From assembly GCA_949287365.1 (NCBI GenBank), contig CASEGC010000123.1, positions 1-35,862 on the forward strand: a stretch of 35,862 nt of DNA, in the 5' to 3' direction. Both the position numbers and the translations under genes were made by a program. Of the stretch, positions 9,120 through 17,740 are shown piece after piece (the first letter of the stretch is position 1; every line of letters starts with the position of its first letter). The notes below the pieces were generated by a model. It made no database searches and was not told where the DNA came from. It was given only the letters and a program-made list of their open reading frames with translations. This stretch comes from an uncultured Parabacteroides sp. Lineage in GTDB: Bacteria; Bacteroidota; Bacteroidia; Bacteroidales; Tannerellaceae.

Positions 9120-9416
9120 CTAACCTTTCAAATATCCTTCCAACTCCGTCGTAAGTTCTTGTATCTTTTCAGTAAAAGGACTTGTATCGTTTCGCTCTTC
9201 CAACGTCACGCAATTCTTAGCAAAATGAAAGGCGACCATCGCCAACAAATCCTTCGTATCCACATCCTCATTATGGCCGTATCGAGCGCCATATCTTCCC
9301 ATTAACGTATTGAGCCGTTTCGCCGCCTTTCGGTACAACTCCTCCTCCTTACGCTTAATCGTCAGCGGATATTTCTTACCGGCTATATCTATATTTATAA
9401 GAAAATCCTCGTCCAT
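9120..9416 (-). CDS. zapA: Cell division protein ZapA
   Basis: Small FtsZ-associated protein that cross-links FtsZ filaments at mid-cell. The 98-residue sequence has the typical N-terminal beta region (INIDIAGKKYPLTIKRKEEELYRKAAKRLN) followed by a C-terminal helix, where TEKIQELTTELEGYL would form the coiled coil. The upstream coiled-coil gene ends 5 bases before it, so the pair is one transcription unit. Confidence 0.9.
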   Translation of the reverse strand: MDEDFLINIDIAGKKYPLTIKRKEEELYRKAAKRLNTLMGRYGARYGHNEDVDTKDLLAMVAFHFAKNCVTLEERNDTSPFTEKIQELTTELEGYLKG

Positions 9417-9421
9417 CGCTT

Positions 9422-9715
9422 TTATTCAGTCAAAAGTGCGATGCACTTATCTACCTCCCGCACTAATCTCGATAATCGCATCCGGGCATTTTTCATCTCT
9501 TCCTCATTCGCGGAGATGATTTTAGCCATCAGCATATTATCACATTTGCCGCGCAACTCCTCGACCATTTCTCTCGCTTGCCGCAATTCCTTTTCCTTTT
9601 GATCCAACATTACCAAAAGTTCGTCAATCTTACGCTTTCGCGAATCGCACAAAGCCATCAAATCACGAACTCTCACTTCAAATACAGCCAGCAATCTTTT
9701 ATGATCTTCGGTCAT
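9422..9715 (-). CDS. Small coiled-coil protein, candidate ZapA partner
   Basis: A 97-residue protein, not assigned to a named family. It is highly charged, and residues about 25-65 (KRKIDELLVMLDQKEKELRQ and onward) are a strong heptad-like coiled coil. It has no signal peptide or membrane segment. I start it at ATG 9715 (MTEDHKRLLAVFEVRVRDLM) instead of the TTG at 9736. The promoter -7 element occupies 9734-9741 and so overlaps that TTG, and transcription would begin near 9727. It is directly upstream of zapA with a 5-base gap. By position and shape it resembles a ZapB-type divisome partner, but there is no sequence proof. Confidence 0.75.
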   Translation of the reverse strand: MTEDHKRLLAVFEVRVRDLMALCDSRKRKIDELLVMLDQKEKELRQAREMVEELRGKCDNMLMAKIISANEEEMKNARMRLSRLVREVDKCIALLTE

Positions 9716-9733
9716 TTCATGACAAATTCTATA

Positions 9734-9765
9734 CAAAAGTAATCATTAGAATCGAATAAAACAAC
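9734..9765 (-). promoter_or_regulatory. Promoter for the coiled-coil/zapA unit
   Basis: Minus strand GTTG (9765-9762), 20 bases, then TACTTTTG (9741-9734): an exact TAnnTTTG -7 box and a three-of-four -33 box. It gives a leader of about 10 bases and decides the start codon of the downstream gene in favour of ATG 9715. Confidence 0.75.
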
Positions 9766-9805
9766 TATCGGCCTATTTTTTTCATGGTCACGCAAAACAG
9801 CGGGC

Positions 9806-9839
9806 AAATAAAAAGGCCGTCCTATAAAATCGAACAGCC
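9806..9839 (-). terminator. Intrinsic terminator after the winged-helix gene
   Basis: On the minus strand GGCTGTTC (9839-9832), a 9-base loop, then GGACGGCC (9822-9815) form an 8-bp stem with two G-U pairs, followed by TTTTTATTT. It lies about 30 bases past the stop at 9870. Confidence 0.85.
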
Positions 9840-9869
9840 CTCCTTTACGCTTAAAGAGATTACTCTTGT

Positions 9870-10070
9870 CTACACCAAAGAGACATACATCTCACCATTG
9901 ATTTCCTCGAAAGCCAACTTGCCTTCTTTCGCTAACCAGCCCAAAGCGGCGTACATATCTTTCTCCGCCTTGATTTTCGTGGCTTTCTTCAACGCTTTAA
10001 AACTCATCTTGCCGCCTTCATTCAACGCGTTCCAAACAAGGCCGGCGTTTGTACCAATTAATTCAATCAT
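9870..10070 (-). CDS. Small winged-helix domain protein (DUF2582-like)
   Basis: A 66-residue single-domain protein resembling the DUF2582/winged helix-turn-helix family of Bacteroidetes. It has the pattern GLVWNALNEGGKMSFKALKKATKI (helices 1-2 and turn), then DMYAALGWLAKEGKLAFE (recognition helix and wing) and a short C-terminal strand. Its target is unknown. The size means it is little more than a DNA-binding module, or possibly a protein-interaction module. It stands alone, with its own promoter (10100-10129) and terminator (9806-9839). Confidence 0.85.
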   Translation of the reverse strand: MIELIGTNAGLVWNALNEGGKMSFKALKKATKIKAEKDMYAALGWLAKEGKLAFEEINGEMYVSLV

Positions 10071-10099
10071 TTTATGATAATATTTGATTATACAGGGGG

Positions 10100-10129
10100 C
10101 AAATTTATAGAATTAAAAATAAAAGCAAA
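10100..10129 (-). promoter_or_regulatory. Promoter for the winged-helix gene
   Basis: Minus strand TTTG (10129-10126), 18 bases, TAAATTTG (10107-10100). The -7 box is an exact TAnnTTTG match; the spacer is one base shorter than usual. Located 30 bases before ATG 10070. Confidence 0.7.
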
Positions 10130-10196
10130 AGATTATGGATATTTTTTAGCACAAAAAGGAATATACTATATATATCTTACAATCTCCTTAACATAT

Positions 10197-10886
10197 TTAT
10201 ACACGTATTTCCTTTCTATTCATGCGACTAATCAATTCCGCCTCTACGTTTTCGATTGAGGCATACCGCCTTAATAAAGACATCGCATAGCTTCCTGCCT
10301 CCAACAAACCCTCTTTTCCGGAATATGCGTTTATGATTATCAATAAAGAAGAGGTCGCCAGTTCAATCTTAGTGCGTTCCTCATCGCTGGTCGGGGTTCC
10401 GATACCTCCCAAACTATCCCTATAGACAGGCAAACCGGCTATATTCAACTCACCACGCCCGATTCCGTGGTAAATTTCACCCTCCTCGCCTACACCTAAC
10501 TCCAAATCACCGACGATCTTATCCGCGTCGAAACCACCTATCGAATAACCGCTCCGGATAGACACCAAATTGATTATATCCACCAACGTATCAATTTTAT
10601 ATAGAGGAAGCCCACGCAGAATCCGACGCCGTAACGCTTCCGCGGATGGACGATAACGATTCGGATCTTTCCCCAATCGCTTATAAGCTTGGCGAGTGGC
10701 TTGGATGGGTGTCCATTTATTGATATCCTCAATTCTATTCGTAGAACGGATATCTTCCTCTACTTTGGAAATTTCCCGCCAAAGATTCTCATCGGATTCC
10801 GAGTTTTTCACCCGCCCCATAATCGCCAAGACGGAAAGCTCCGGACAAGCCTCTTTTATCTTTTGAGAAAAAGTAATCGTAACCAT
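10197..10886 (-). CDS. B3/4 (tRNA-editing-like) domain protein
   Basis: A 229-residue free-standing protein resembling the B3/B4 domain of phenylalanyl-tRNA synthetase beta subunit, which in the full synthetase hydrolyses misacylated tRNA. Recognisable blocks are WTPIQATRQAYKRLGKDPNRYRPSAEALRRRIL, DTLVDIINLVSIRSGYSIGGFD and DSLGGIGTPTSDEERTKI. Free-standing relatives (COG3382) are widespread, but their substrate is not settled. It could deacylate mischarged tRNA or act on another ligand. It follows pgeF with a gap of only 5 bases, so it is probably the last gene of the hpt-adk-obgE-pgeF group. Confidence 0.85.
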   Translation of the reverse strand: MVTITFSQKIKEACPELSVLAIMGRVKNSESDENLWREISKVEEDIRSTNRIEDINKWTPIQATRQAYKRLGKDPNRYRPSAEALRRRILRGLPLYKIDTLVDIINLVSIRSGYSIGGFDADKIVGDLELGVGEEGEIYHGIGRGELNIAGLPVYRDSLGGIGTPTSDEERTKIELATSSLLIIINAYSGKEGLLEAGSYAMSLLRRYASIENVEAELISRMNRKEIRV

Positions 10887-10891
10887 AACAT

Positions 10892-11722
10892 CTATTTTTT
10901 CATACCCTTCATGAATATCCCTGTCAATATACGCCCGCTCTTTATACCCAAACGGCGAGCCGAAAAGTAATCCTCAGAACAAGCATACGTGCAAATCCCC
11001 GCGATCTCGATTCGCTCAGGGCGTACACCTATTTCCAGCAGACACCAACGGTTCGCTTCCCATAAATCGATATGCGCTTTCCCCATTTCCGGATCCCGCG
11101 CGAGCAATCCGTCCATCGGGAATCCCGCTCCACGAAAAGCGTCCACCACCTCTTCGCCAACCTCAAACGCGGATGGGCTGATGGATGGCCCGATTCCAAC
11201 GACCAAATCATCCGATTCACAACCATAACGTTCCCGCATAAAACGGACCGCCTCACGAGCGATACCCGCTACGGTTCCTCGCCATCCCGCATGAACCGCG
11301 GCTATTACTTTCCGAATCGGTGAATACAACAATATAGGGACACAATCCGCCGTAGACACCGACACGCAAATATCGGGAAGGTCGGTGACCAAAGCGTCCA
11401 CGCCATCCAAATATTTTTCCCGCTCCGCCATCTCAAGCGAAAGGAACGTCGAATCTATCGCCCGCACCCGATTTCCATGCACTTGCCTCGGCATGATAAT
11501 CCGTTCCCGCACAATACCAACCGCCTCCGATAAAATCCGGAGATTCTCCTTCACCTTATCCACGTCATCAGCGGTATATACACATGGATTCATCGAGGCG
11601 TAAGTCCCTGAGCTCACGCCACCATGACGAGTCGTCACGAAATGAGAAATATCATCATAGCCGCTTAACCCGCGGAAACGAGAGATTACCAACGTTTCAT
11701 TTACCCGTATCCTCCTCATCAT
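10892..11722 (-). CDS. pgeF: Multicopper-polyphenol-oxidase-fold protein, PgeF/YfiH (YlmD) family
   Basis: Member of the laccase-domain (DUF152) family. E. coli PgeF repairs peptidoglycan precursors by hydrolysing wrongly incorporated L-serine; other members are purine nucleoside phosphorylases. The metal-site residues lie in [18 protein letters not shown] and [11 protein letters not shown], the His-Cys-His set of the family. The frame continues upstream to ATG 11794, but that stretch is Met/Arg/Thr-rich and is simply the antisense-frame image of the obgE acidic tail. I therefore start at ATG 11722 (276 residues, family length); ATG 11719 is equally possible. It overlaps the obgE 3' end by 26 bases. 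Confidence 0.88.
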   Translation of the reverse strand: MMRRIRVNETLVISRFRGLSGYDDISHFVTTRHGGVSSGTYASMNPCVYTADDVDKVKENLRILSEAVGIVRERIIMPRQVHGNRVRAIDSTFLSLEMAEREKYLDGVDALVTDLPDICVSVSTADCVPILLYSPIRKVIAAVHAGWRGTVAGIAREAVRFMRERYGCESDDLVVGIGPSISPSAFEVGEEVVDAFRGAGFPMDGLLARDPEMGKAHIDLWEANRWCLLEIGVRPERIEIAGICTYACSEDYFSARRLGIKSGRILTGIFMKGMKK

Positions 11723-12848
11723 CCCAATAGGCTTGGTACTCCTCGTCATCCTCCTCTTCATCGTCATCCATCGGGAAGACGTACTCATCGTCATCGAATT
11801 CCAACGTACTCACGTCGATATTCTTATGAACGATTCGCTCAACCTCATGGAAAGTCTCCTTGTTCAACTCCCGCCATAACAAATCTTTCAACTCAGTTAT
11901 GCCCAATCCCGTGATGGAGGAGATGAACACGTATGGGATTCCTTCCGGCAACTCACGCGCCAAGGCCTCTATCAGTTCCTCGTCCAGCATATCGCTCTTC
12001 GTGATAGCCAATACCCTACGTTTATCCAACAACTCCGGATTATACTTCACCAACTCGTTGTGCAAAATCTCATATTCCTTCTTGATATCATCCGCGTCGG
12101 CGGGCACCATGAACAACAATAACGAATTACGCTCTATATGGCGCAAGAAGCGCAATCCCAGTCCTTTCCCCTCGCTTGCGCCTTCAATGATACCGGGAAT
12201 ATCCGCCATCACGAAAGAGCGGCCGTCCCGATAGCTCACGATACCGAGATTAGGCTCCAACGTGGTAAACGGATAATTGGCAATCTTGGGCTTGGCCGCC
12301 GATACGACCGACAGCAAGGTAGATTTACCCGCGTTCGGGAAACCCACCAAACCCACGTCGGCCAACAATTTCAACTGGAGAATCACGTTCCGTTCCATGG
12401 CGGGCTCTCCGGGTTGGGCGTAACGGGGCGCTTGGTTCGTGGAGGTCTTGAAGTTGAAATTACCCAAACCGCCACGACCACCTTTCAGGAGCATCACCCG
12501 TTCCCCGTCCCGTGTCACATCGCAGATGAACTCTCCAGTATCGGCGTCATAAACCACCGTGCCGCACGGAACCTCTATCACACGGTCTTCCCCGTCTTTC
12601 CCCGTACTCCGTTTCGCGCTACCGTTGCCACCATTGGTAGCCATGATATGACGTTCGTATTTCAGGTGAAGAAGCGTCCAATAATTACGGTTACCGCAAA
12701 GATAGACATGGCCTCCTCTTCCTCCATCGCCTCCGTCAGGACCTCCCTTCGGGATGTATTTCTCGCGACGGAAATGGGAAGAGCCCCTTCCTCCTTTCCC
12801 AGAGCGACAATAAATCTTGACATAATCTACAAAGTTCGATTCAGCCAT
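11697..12848 (-). CDS. obgE: GTPase Obg
   Basis: Essential ribosome-associated GTPase involved in 50S assembly and stress response. The 383 residues comprise the glycine-rich Obg fold (about 1-158), then the G domain with P-loop GFPNAGKS at 169-176, G3 DIPGIIEGA and G4 TKSD. A C-terminal extension ends in a strongly acidic run ([20 protein letters not shown]), characteristic of Obg proteins though variable in sequence. It lies downstream of adk with a 26-base gap. Confidence 0.97.
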   Translation of the reverse strand: MAESNFVDYVKIYCRSGKGGRGSSHFRREKYIPKGGPDGGDGGRGGHVYLCGNRNYWTLLHLKYERHIMATNGGNGSAKRSTGKDGEDRVIEVPCGTVVYDADTGEFICDVTRDGERVMLLKGGRGGLGNFNFKTSTNQAPRYAQPGEPAMERNVILQLKLLADVGLVGFPNAGKSTLLSVVSAAKPKIANYPFTTLEPNLGIVSYRDGRSFVMADIPGIIEGASEGKGLGLRFLRHIERNSLLLFMVPADADDIKKEYEILHNELVKYNPELLDKRRVLAITKSDMLDEELIEALARELPEGIPYVFISSITGLGITELKDLLWRELNKETFHEVERIVHKNIDVSTLEFDDDEYVFPMDDDEEEDDEEYQAYWDDEEDTGK

Positions 12849-12874
12849 ATATCTTGAGTTTTTTTGAGTCCTAT

Positions 12875-13447
12875 TTATTTCACCTTGTCGATGGCCTCCT
12901 TGATACGCCCGAAAATCTCCTCTATCGTACCCATTCCATCGATAGCCACATGCTTACCCTCGCCTACATAATAATCGGCCAAAGGAGCGGTTTGCGTATG
13001 GTAAACCTCCAAACGGGATTTGATTGTCTCCAGATTATCGTCCGAACGTCCGGACACCTTCCCGCGTTCGAGCAAACGTTTGACAAGTTCGTCCTCAGCC
13101 ACTTGCAAGTTCAACATCACCGACACGTCCGTCCCGCGTTCGTTCAACATCTTCTTCAACGCCTTGGCTTGAGGGATCGTACGAGGGAAACCATCGAAGA
13201 TAACACCCTTTTCCGGCTTCTTGCTGTCCAATACGTTAGCCAACATATTGACAATCAACTCGTCCGGAACCAACTGTCCTTTCTCGATGTAGTCCTTCGC
13301 TATCTTTCCCAACTCGGTCTCCGCCTTCATCTCTCCACGCAATACATCGCCTGTCGAAATATGATCCAAACCATACTCCTTAATAATCAACTCGCTCTGT
13401 GTTCCCTTTCCTGAACCGGGAGCACCAAAAATCACTACGTTTAACAT
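12875..13447 (-). CDS. adk: Adenylate kinase
   Basis: Catalyses ATP + AMP = 2 ADP. The 190-residue length shows the short form without the long zinc-type LID insertion. The P-loop GAPGSGKGT is at residues 8-16, the AMP-binding STGDVLR follows, [11 protein letters not shown] is intact, and the short LID region reads [11 protein letters not shown]. It lies 105 bases downstream of hpt. That gap contains nested GC-rich inverted repeats (ATCGG/CCGAT outside CGGC/GCCG on the minus strand) that could structure the leader. Confidence 0.97.
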   Translation of the reverse strand: MLNVVIFGAPGSGKGTQSELIIKEYGLDHISTGDVLRGEMKAETELGKIAKDYIEKGQLVPDELIVNMLANVLDSKKPEKGVIFDGFPRTIPQAKALKKMLNERGTDVSVMLNLQVAEDELVKRLLERGKVSGRSDDNLETIKSRLEVYHTQTAPLADYYVGEGKHVAIDGMGTIEEIFGRIKEAIDKVK

Positions 13448-13552
13448 ATCAAAAATCTTTCCTTTTTAATGAATCGGCGAATACCGCGGCTTTCCCCGCC
13501 GAATCCCCACCGATGTATAACTATAATTGTTACTTAATCGAATCTCTCTTTT

Positions 13553-14089
13553 TCAGCGCACGAGCTTATAAATATCCCGATAAGAGCGTCCCAAGCCCTC
13601 GTAATCCAGACCATGCCCCACGATAAAATCGCCCGGCAGCACAAGCCCCACGTAATCCGGCCGCAAATCGCACCGCAAGGAGTCGGGCTTGAACAGCATC
13701 GACGCGATACGCACCTCGGCGGCTCCCTCGTCGAGCAAACGCCGGCGGACGAAACACATCGTGATACCGGTATCGATAATATCCTCCAGCAAGACCAACG
13801 TCCGCCCGCGAATATCCGCGCGCACCGGCATAATCTCGTTCACCTTGCCCGTACTGGCCGTGTCCTGGTACGAGGAATAGCGGGCGAATGTCAATTCATA
13901 CGGAGCATCCAAAGCCCGCATCAAGTCCGCCACGAACATGAACGCGCCATTCAATATCCCCACGAACAGCGGATTTTTCCCTTCCATGTCGACCTTGAGC
14001 TGAAGCGCCATCCGCCCGACAGCGTCCAATATCTCCGCCTCCGGGATGAACAAGCTGAACTCCTTATCTTTCAATCGAATCTTATCCAT
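13553..14089 (-). CDS. hpt: Hypoxanthine phosphoribosyltransferase
   Basis: Purine salvage enzyme converting hypoxanthine (and usually guanine) with PRPP to IMP/GMP. The protein has 178 residues. The PRPP-binding loop VLLEDIIDTGIT is at about 99-110, the flexible-loop region is FARYSSYQDT, and the C-terminal YVGLVLPGDFIVGHGLDYEG is the purine-binding segment. The frame is open further upstream, but ATG 14089 matches the family N-terminus and lies 24 bases after a good promoter. In the same direction follow adk and obgE, a common Bacteroidales arrangement. Confidence 0.93.
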   Translation of the reverse strand: MDKIRLKDKEFSLFIPEAEILDAVGRMALQLKVDMEGKNPLFVGILNGAFMFVADLMRALDAPYELTFARYSSYQDTASTGKVNEIMPVRADIRGRTLVLLEDIIDTGITMCFVRRRLLDEGAAEVRIASMLFKPDSLRCDLRPDYVGLVLPGDFIVGHGLDYEGLGRSYRDIYKLVR

Positions 14090-14112
14090 GCGCCTTTTCC
14101 CAATTGAGGGGG

Positions 14113-14143
14113 CAAATGTACAACTTTTTCGGCGAATATGAAA
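14113..14143 (-). promoter_or_regulatory. Promoter for hpt
   Basis: Minus strand TTTC (14143-14140), 19 bases, then TACATTTG (14120-14113), an exact -7 TAnnTTTG. The predicted leader is about 15-18 bases, supporting ATG 14089. Confidence 0.75.
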
Positions 14144-14367
14144 GTCCGCGAAAATCCGCTTCAAGCGAATCTGACAAAATGATAGAAATTGACATTTTGT
14201 ATTCTCAACTCTCGGAGAATCGCTTTTTTCGAGGCGAAGGACGAGTCGTTCGCAAAAACGAGAAAAAATTTTCACAACTCGTTCATATTTAATCGAATGC
14301 TAAAAAACGGCCTTTCAAAATAGAATAAAAAACGGGGCGAAATCCGATAAAAAAAGAGTTCTCGCCT
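14144..14367. other. Intergenic, AT-rich, no gene seen
   Basis: This part of the vsr-hpt gap holds no convincing gene, and the short open frames across it lack family features. It may contain upstream elements of the hpt promoter. It leads into the tandem array at 14368. Confidence 0.5.
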
Positions 14368-14521
14368 AAATATCGCAATGTTTTTCCTCGAACATAACGA
14401 CATTTTCTTTCGAACATAATCGTGTTTTCCTCCGAACATAACGATATTTTCCTTCGGAAATAACCGAAACCGCCCGCGAAAACAGCCATATTTTCCCCGA
14501 AACATAACCTTGTTTTCGAAA
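14368..14521. repeat. Tandem array, seven degenerate 22-base units
   Basis: Units start at 14368, 14390, 14412, 14434, 14456, 14478 and 14500, exactly 22 bases apart without any insertion or deletion. The best-conserved core is GAACATAACGATATTTTCC, seen nearly intact in the units at 14390, 14412 and 14434; outer units are more degenerate. Adjacent units form imperfect palindromes centred on the C-rich stretch: ATCGT at 14420 pairs with ACGAT at 14440, TTTCC/GGAAA around 14453, and TTTTCGAAAA at 14513-14522. The period is not a multiple of three, so it does not encode a repeat protein. It lies between the vsr stop and the hpt promoter. Confidence 0.85.
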
Positions 14522-14641
14522 AGGAACCGCTTGGAAAGGCTCCATTTTCCTCTATCTCGCGATTTTCACAAAAAGGCCGTGTAAGCGAAAATAGGGAAAA
14601 GCCGCCTTATTGTCAGCGATAACGGGAATTAGCTTACATCC
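14522..14641. other. Intergenic between the array and vsr
   Basis: No gene seen. TGTAAGC (14579-14585) and GCTTACA (14632-14638) are a 7-base inverted repeat spanning the last 60 bases before the vsr stop. It could form a large stem-loop at the end of the vsr transcript, but the loop is long and there is no clear T run. Confidence 0.35.
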
Positions 14642-15190
14642 CTATTCCTCGGGAAGGCCCTCCTTCCCTCCATATTCCGGTGCCTCTCCTTCCGCCACCT
14701 CCAAACGTTCCTCGCTCTCCTCCACTAACGGATACGCGGGAGCGAAACTCGCGTGATAAGCGGATTCCACATAGTTCTTCTCCAACAGGCGAACCACATT
14801 CTCCAAAGTAGCTTGCCTTACCTTCGGTTTCAATTGGCATTCCCAAATCACCATCGTATTCCAACCCATCTCGCGCAATTCCTCACGGACACGAGCGTCC
14901 CTCGCCTTATTCCGGGCGATTTTCTCCTTCCACCATTCCACCCGGCTATGAGGCGGACGAAACTCCGGACATCCCTCGTGCCCATGCCAAAAACATCCGT
15001 TCACGAATATGACCGTCTTGTACTTACGCAAGACGATATCCGGTGTCCCGGGAAGTTTCCTTACGTTTACCCTGAAACGAAATCCACTATGAAACAGATA
15101 TTTGCGCACCAACATCTCAGGCCTCGTGTTTTTCCCCTTGACCTTCGACATGATATAGCTACGTTTGTCCTTGGATATACGATCGGTCAT
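14642..15190 (-). CDS. vsr: Very short patch repair endonuclease Vsr
   Basis: DNA mismatch endonuclease that nicks next to T:G mismatches arising from deamination of 5-methylcytosine. The E. coli Vsr landmarks fall at the same residue numbers. Catalytic D51 is in GTPDIVL; C66, W68, H69 and H71 are in NGCFWHGH; C74 and C118 (WECQL) complete the structural zinc set; and E25 is in TRPEML. The protein has 182 residues, and the last 35 or so form an acidic, Pro/Glu-rich tail that E. coli Vsr lacks. No cytosine methyltransferase gene is in the window, so it is an orphan here. Its ATG overlaps the permease stop by four bases. Confidence 0.93.
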   Translation of the reverse strand: MTDRISKDKRSYIMSKVKGKNTRPEMLVRKYLFHSGFRFRVNVRKLPGTPDIVLRKYKTVIFVNGCFWHGHEGCPEFRPPHSRVEWWKEKIARNKARDARVREELREMGWNTMVIWECQLKPKVRQATLENVVRLLEKNYVESAYHASFAPAYPLVEESEERLEVAEGEAPEYGGKEGLPEE

Positions 15191-16431
15191 TCGAAACGGA
15201 TACTTTTGGCGGGATCAATCTTCATAATCAAGCAAGAAGGACCCAACAACATCAACATGGAAGCGACCAGCGTACCCACGTTCAAGCACAGAAGAGCGAG
15301 AAGGCTCAAGTCGACAGGCACGGCGTCCAAATAATACACGGAAGGATCCAGCTTGAGAATGTGGAAATGGGACTGGAGCAGGCAAAGGGAAACGCCTATG
15401 AGGTTTCCCCAAAGCATACCTTTCCCGATAAGAAAGAAGGAGACATACATGAAAATCTTACGGATGGAGGTGTTGTTTTGCCCCAACGCCTTCAGGATTC
15501 CAATCATATTCGTACGCTCCAATATAATTATCAACAATCCGGAAATCATCGTGAAGCCCGCCACGGAGAGCATCAATACCAAAATCACCACCACGTTGAT
15601 ATCCAACACATCCAGCCAGTTGAAAATCATCGGGTTCAATTCCTTAATCGAACGGGCATAAAACTGATTCCCGTCGCAGTCGTGCCGTTCCGCCAACGCG
15701 AAATAAAGATTCTCGGCGATTGGGTCCAAACGGTCGTAGTCATCCACCCGCAACTCCAAACCACTGACTTGCTCCTTATCCCAACCATTCAAGCGGCGCA
15801 CCTGCTTGATGTCCGCAATAACGAACAATTTATCGTAATCCAAAAATCCGGTCTCGTAAATCCCCGATATCTTAAACTTGCGGGCACGCACCTCCTCACC
15901 CACGAAATAGGTCAGGAAGGAATCGCCAACCTTTAATCCCAACAAATCCGACAGATATCGGGAAAGTATGACTTCCGTGGAACTCTTGTCCGGCCGGACA
16001 GTGAAAATCTCTCCCTCCCGCAAATTCGCCTGAAAGAAACTCCAATCATAATCCACGTCCACGCCTTTCAAGACGATTCCCTGAAAATCCCGTTCCGTCT
16101 TCAAGATACCCAACTTCGTGGCGAATTTCTCTACGTGTCGAATGCCGGGAAACGTATCGAGAAAACTCAGCAAAGTGTCGCTCACCGCGATTGGCTGAGC
16201 CTCATACGAGGAATTGTTGTCGAAATTCGAGATTTGAATATGCGAGCCGAAACCGATGACCTTATTCCGGACCTCCTTCTTGAAACCGACCACGATCGCC
16301 ACGGAGAGAATCATCACCGCCAATCCCAAGGCGATACCCGCCATGGCGATACGAATAACGGGAGGAGTGACCTGACGTTTCCCCTCCTCGCTAAAATAAA
16401 TCTTCCTCGCTATAAATAACTCTAGATTCAA
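15187..16431 (-). CDS. LolC/LolE-type ABC transporter permease (FtsX/MacB family)
   Basis: Inner-membrane permease of the type that extracts lipoproteins for outer-membrane sorting. Its 414 residues have the expected layout: a transmembrane segment near residues 25-50 (IRIAMAGIALGLAVMILSVA), a large periplasmic domain (about 50-275), then three C-terminal segments (VVILVLMLSVAGFTMISGLL and others) of the FtsX domain with the family phrase ILKALGQNNTSIRKIF. The start is TTG at 16431: no in-frame ATG lies nearby and NLELFIARKIYF is the family N-terminus. No ATPase (LolD) gene is adjacent. It begins 17 bases after the aminotransferase stop and is coupled to vsr by overlap. Confidence 0.88.
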   Translation of the reverse strand: MNLELFIARKIYFSEEGKRQVTPPVIRIAMAGIALGLAVMILSVAIVVGFKKEVRNKVIGFGSHIQISNFDNNSSYEAQPIAVSDTLLSFLDTFPGIRHVEKFATKLGILKTERDFQGIVLKGVDVDYDWSFFQANLREGEIFTVRPDKSSTEVILSRYLSDLLGLKVGDSFLTYFVGEEVRARKFKISGIYETGFLDYDKLFVIADIKQVRRLNGWDKEQVSGLELRVDDYDRLDPIAENLYFALAERHDCDGNQFYARSIKELNPMIFNWLDVLDINVVVILVLMLSVAGFTMISGLLIIILERTNMIGILKALGQNNTSIRKIFMYVSFFLIGKGMLWGNLIGVSLCLLQSHFHILKLDPSVYYLDAVPVDLSLLALLCLNVGTLVASMLMLLGPSCLIMKIDPAKSIRFE

Positions 16432-16448
16432 TCGGAAAAAGAAATAGA

Positions 16449-17648
16449 TTAAATTGTCCTTCCCGGATAAGCCTCCAACGCTTTCGCCAACACGGTCAAG
16501 GCCTTCGCCAAATCTTCCTTCTTCAGGACATACGCGATACGCACCTCATCCTTACCGAGCCCCGGCGTAGTGTAAAAACCGGAAGCGGGCGCCAACATGA
16601 CGGTCTGCCCCTCATACTCAAACTTATCCAAACACCATGCGCAGAACTTATCGGCATCGTCAACCGGGAGTTTAGCCACCGTATAAAACGCGCCCATCGG
16701 AATGGGAGAATAACATCCCGGAATACGATTCAGCCCATCAATCAAGAACTTCCGCCGCTCCACGTACTCATTGTACACGTTCAGCATATACTCTTCCGGC
16801 GTATCCAAAGAGGCCTCGGCGATGATCTGCCCAATCAGGGGAGGACTTAAACGAGCCTGACACCATTTCATGACATTTTCCCGCACCAGCCGGTTCTTCG
16901 TAATCAAGGCACCTATACGAATACCGCACTCGCTATAACGCTTGGAAACGGAATCCACCAACACCACGTTGTTCTCTATACCTTTCAAATGGAACGCGGA
17001 GATATAAGGCGCACCCGTATAACAGAACTCGCGATAGACCTCATCCGAGAAAAGGAACAAATCGTATTTCTTCACGATATCCCGTATTTGGTCCATCTCT
17101 TTCCTTGTATATAAATAACCTGTCGGATTGTTCGGGTTGCAAATCAATATCGCCTTCGTGCGCTCGGTAATCAGCCGCTCGAATTTCTCCACCGACGGGA
17201 GCGCGAATCCCTCATCTATCGTCGAGGGAATCGTCTTGATCACCGCGCCGCTCGATATGGCGAACGCCATGTAATTCGCGTACGCGGGCTCAGGCACGAT
17301 AATCTCGTCTCCCGGATCCAAGCAGGCCAAGAAAGAGAAAAAGACGGCTTCCGAGCCGCCCGTAGTGATAATAATATCTTCCGCCTCGACATTGATATTG
17401 AATTTCGCGTAATATTTGACCAGTTTCTCTCGGAAACTACGGATGCCTTCACTGGGAGAATACTCCAACACCTTCCGGTCAACATGACGCATCGCCTCCA
17501 TCGCGATATCGGGAGTTGGCACGTCCGGCTGGCCGATATTCAAGTGATACACCTTTATACCTTTCGCTTTCGCCTTATTAGCGAGCGGCACCAGTTTCCG
17601 AATAGGAGAAGCCGGCATCTCGATTCCTCGTTGTGAAATGTTAGGCAT
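16449..17648 (-). CDS. Pyridoxal-phosphate-dependent aminotransferase, class I/II (aspartate aminotransferase-like)
   Basis: Fold-type I aminotransferase, probably acting on aspartate or another amino acid with 2-oxoglutarate. The 399-residue sequence carries the family markers LNIGQPDVPTP, the PLP-contact motif NPNNPTG at 171-177, D202 and Y205 in SDEVYREF, and Lys236 in SVSKRYSECGIRIG as the Schiff-base lysine. Substrate specificity cannot be fixed by reading. It is the first gene of a minus-strand run with the LolC/E-type permease and vsr. The 92-base upstream gap has a possible -7 box (TATATTCG) without a clear -33 partner. Confidence 0.92.
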   Translation of the reverse strand: MPNISQRGIEMPASPIRKLVPLANKAKAKGIKVYHLNIGQPDVPTPDIAMEAMRHVDRKVLEYSPSEGIRSFREKLVKYYAKFNINVEAEDIIITTGGSEAVFFSFLACLDPGDEIIVPEPAYANYMAFAISSGAVIKTIPSTIDEGFALPSVEKFERLITERTKAILICNPNNPTGYLYTRKEMDQIRDIVKKYDLFLFSDEVYREFCYTGAPYISAFHLKGIENNVVLVDSVSKRYSECGIRIGALITKNRLVRENVMKWCQARLSPPLIGQIIAEASLDTPEEYMLNVYNEYVERRKFLIDGLNRIPGCYSPIPMGAFYTVAKLPVDDADKFCAWCLDKFEYEGQTVMLAPASGFYTTPGLGKDEVRIAYVLKKEDLAKALTVLAKALEAYPGRTI

Positions 17649-17740
17649 TACTATATCTTTATTATGTCTTTATCTTTTTTCGAGCGCGAATATAATAAAA
17701 ATACGATTCCGGATTTACGAAACATGGTAATAAACGGACA

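Noticed and set aside
11723-11794. N-terminal extension of pgeF
   Set aside because: The 24 extra residues are a Met/Arg/Thr string produced by reading the obgE acidic tail in another frame; homologues start near ATG 11722.
14090-14275. N-terminal extension of hpt
   Set aside because: It would overlap the promoter and has no similarity to the phosphoribosyltransferase family.
14272-14505. Short minus-strand open frame across the 22-base array
   Set aside because: The repeat period is not a multiple of three, so it does not encode a repeat protein, and the sequence has no recognisable domain.
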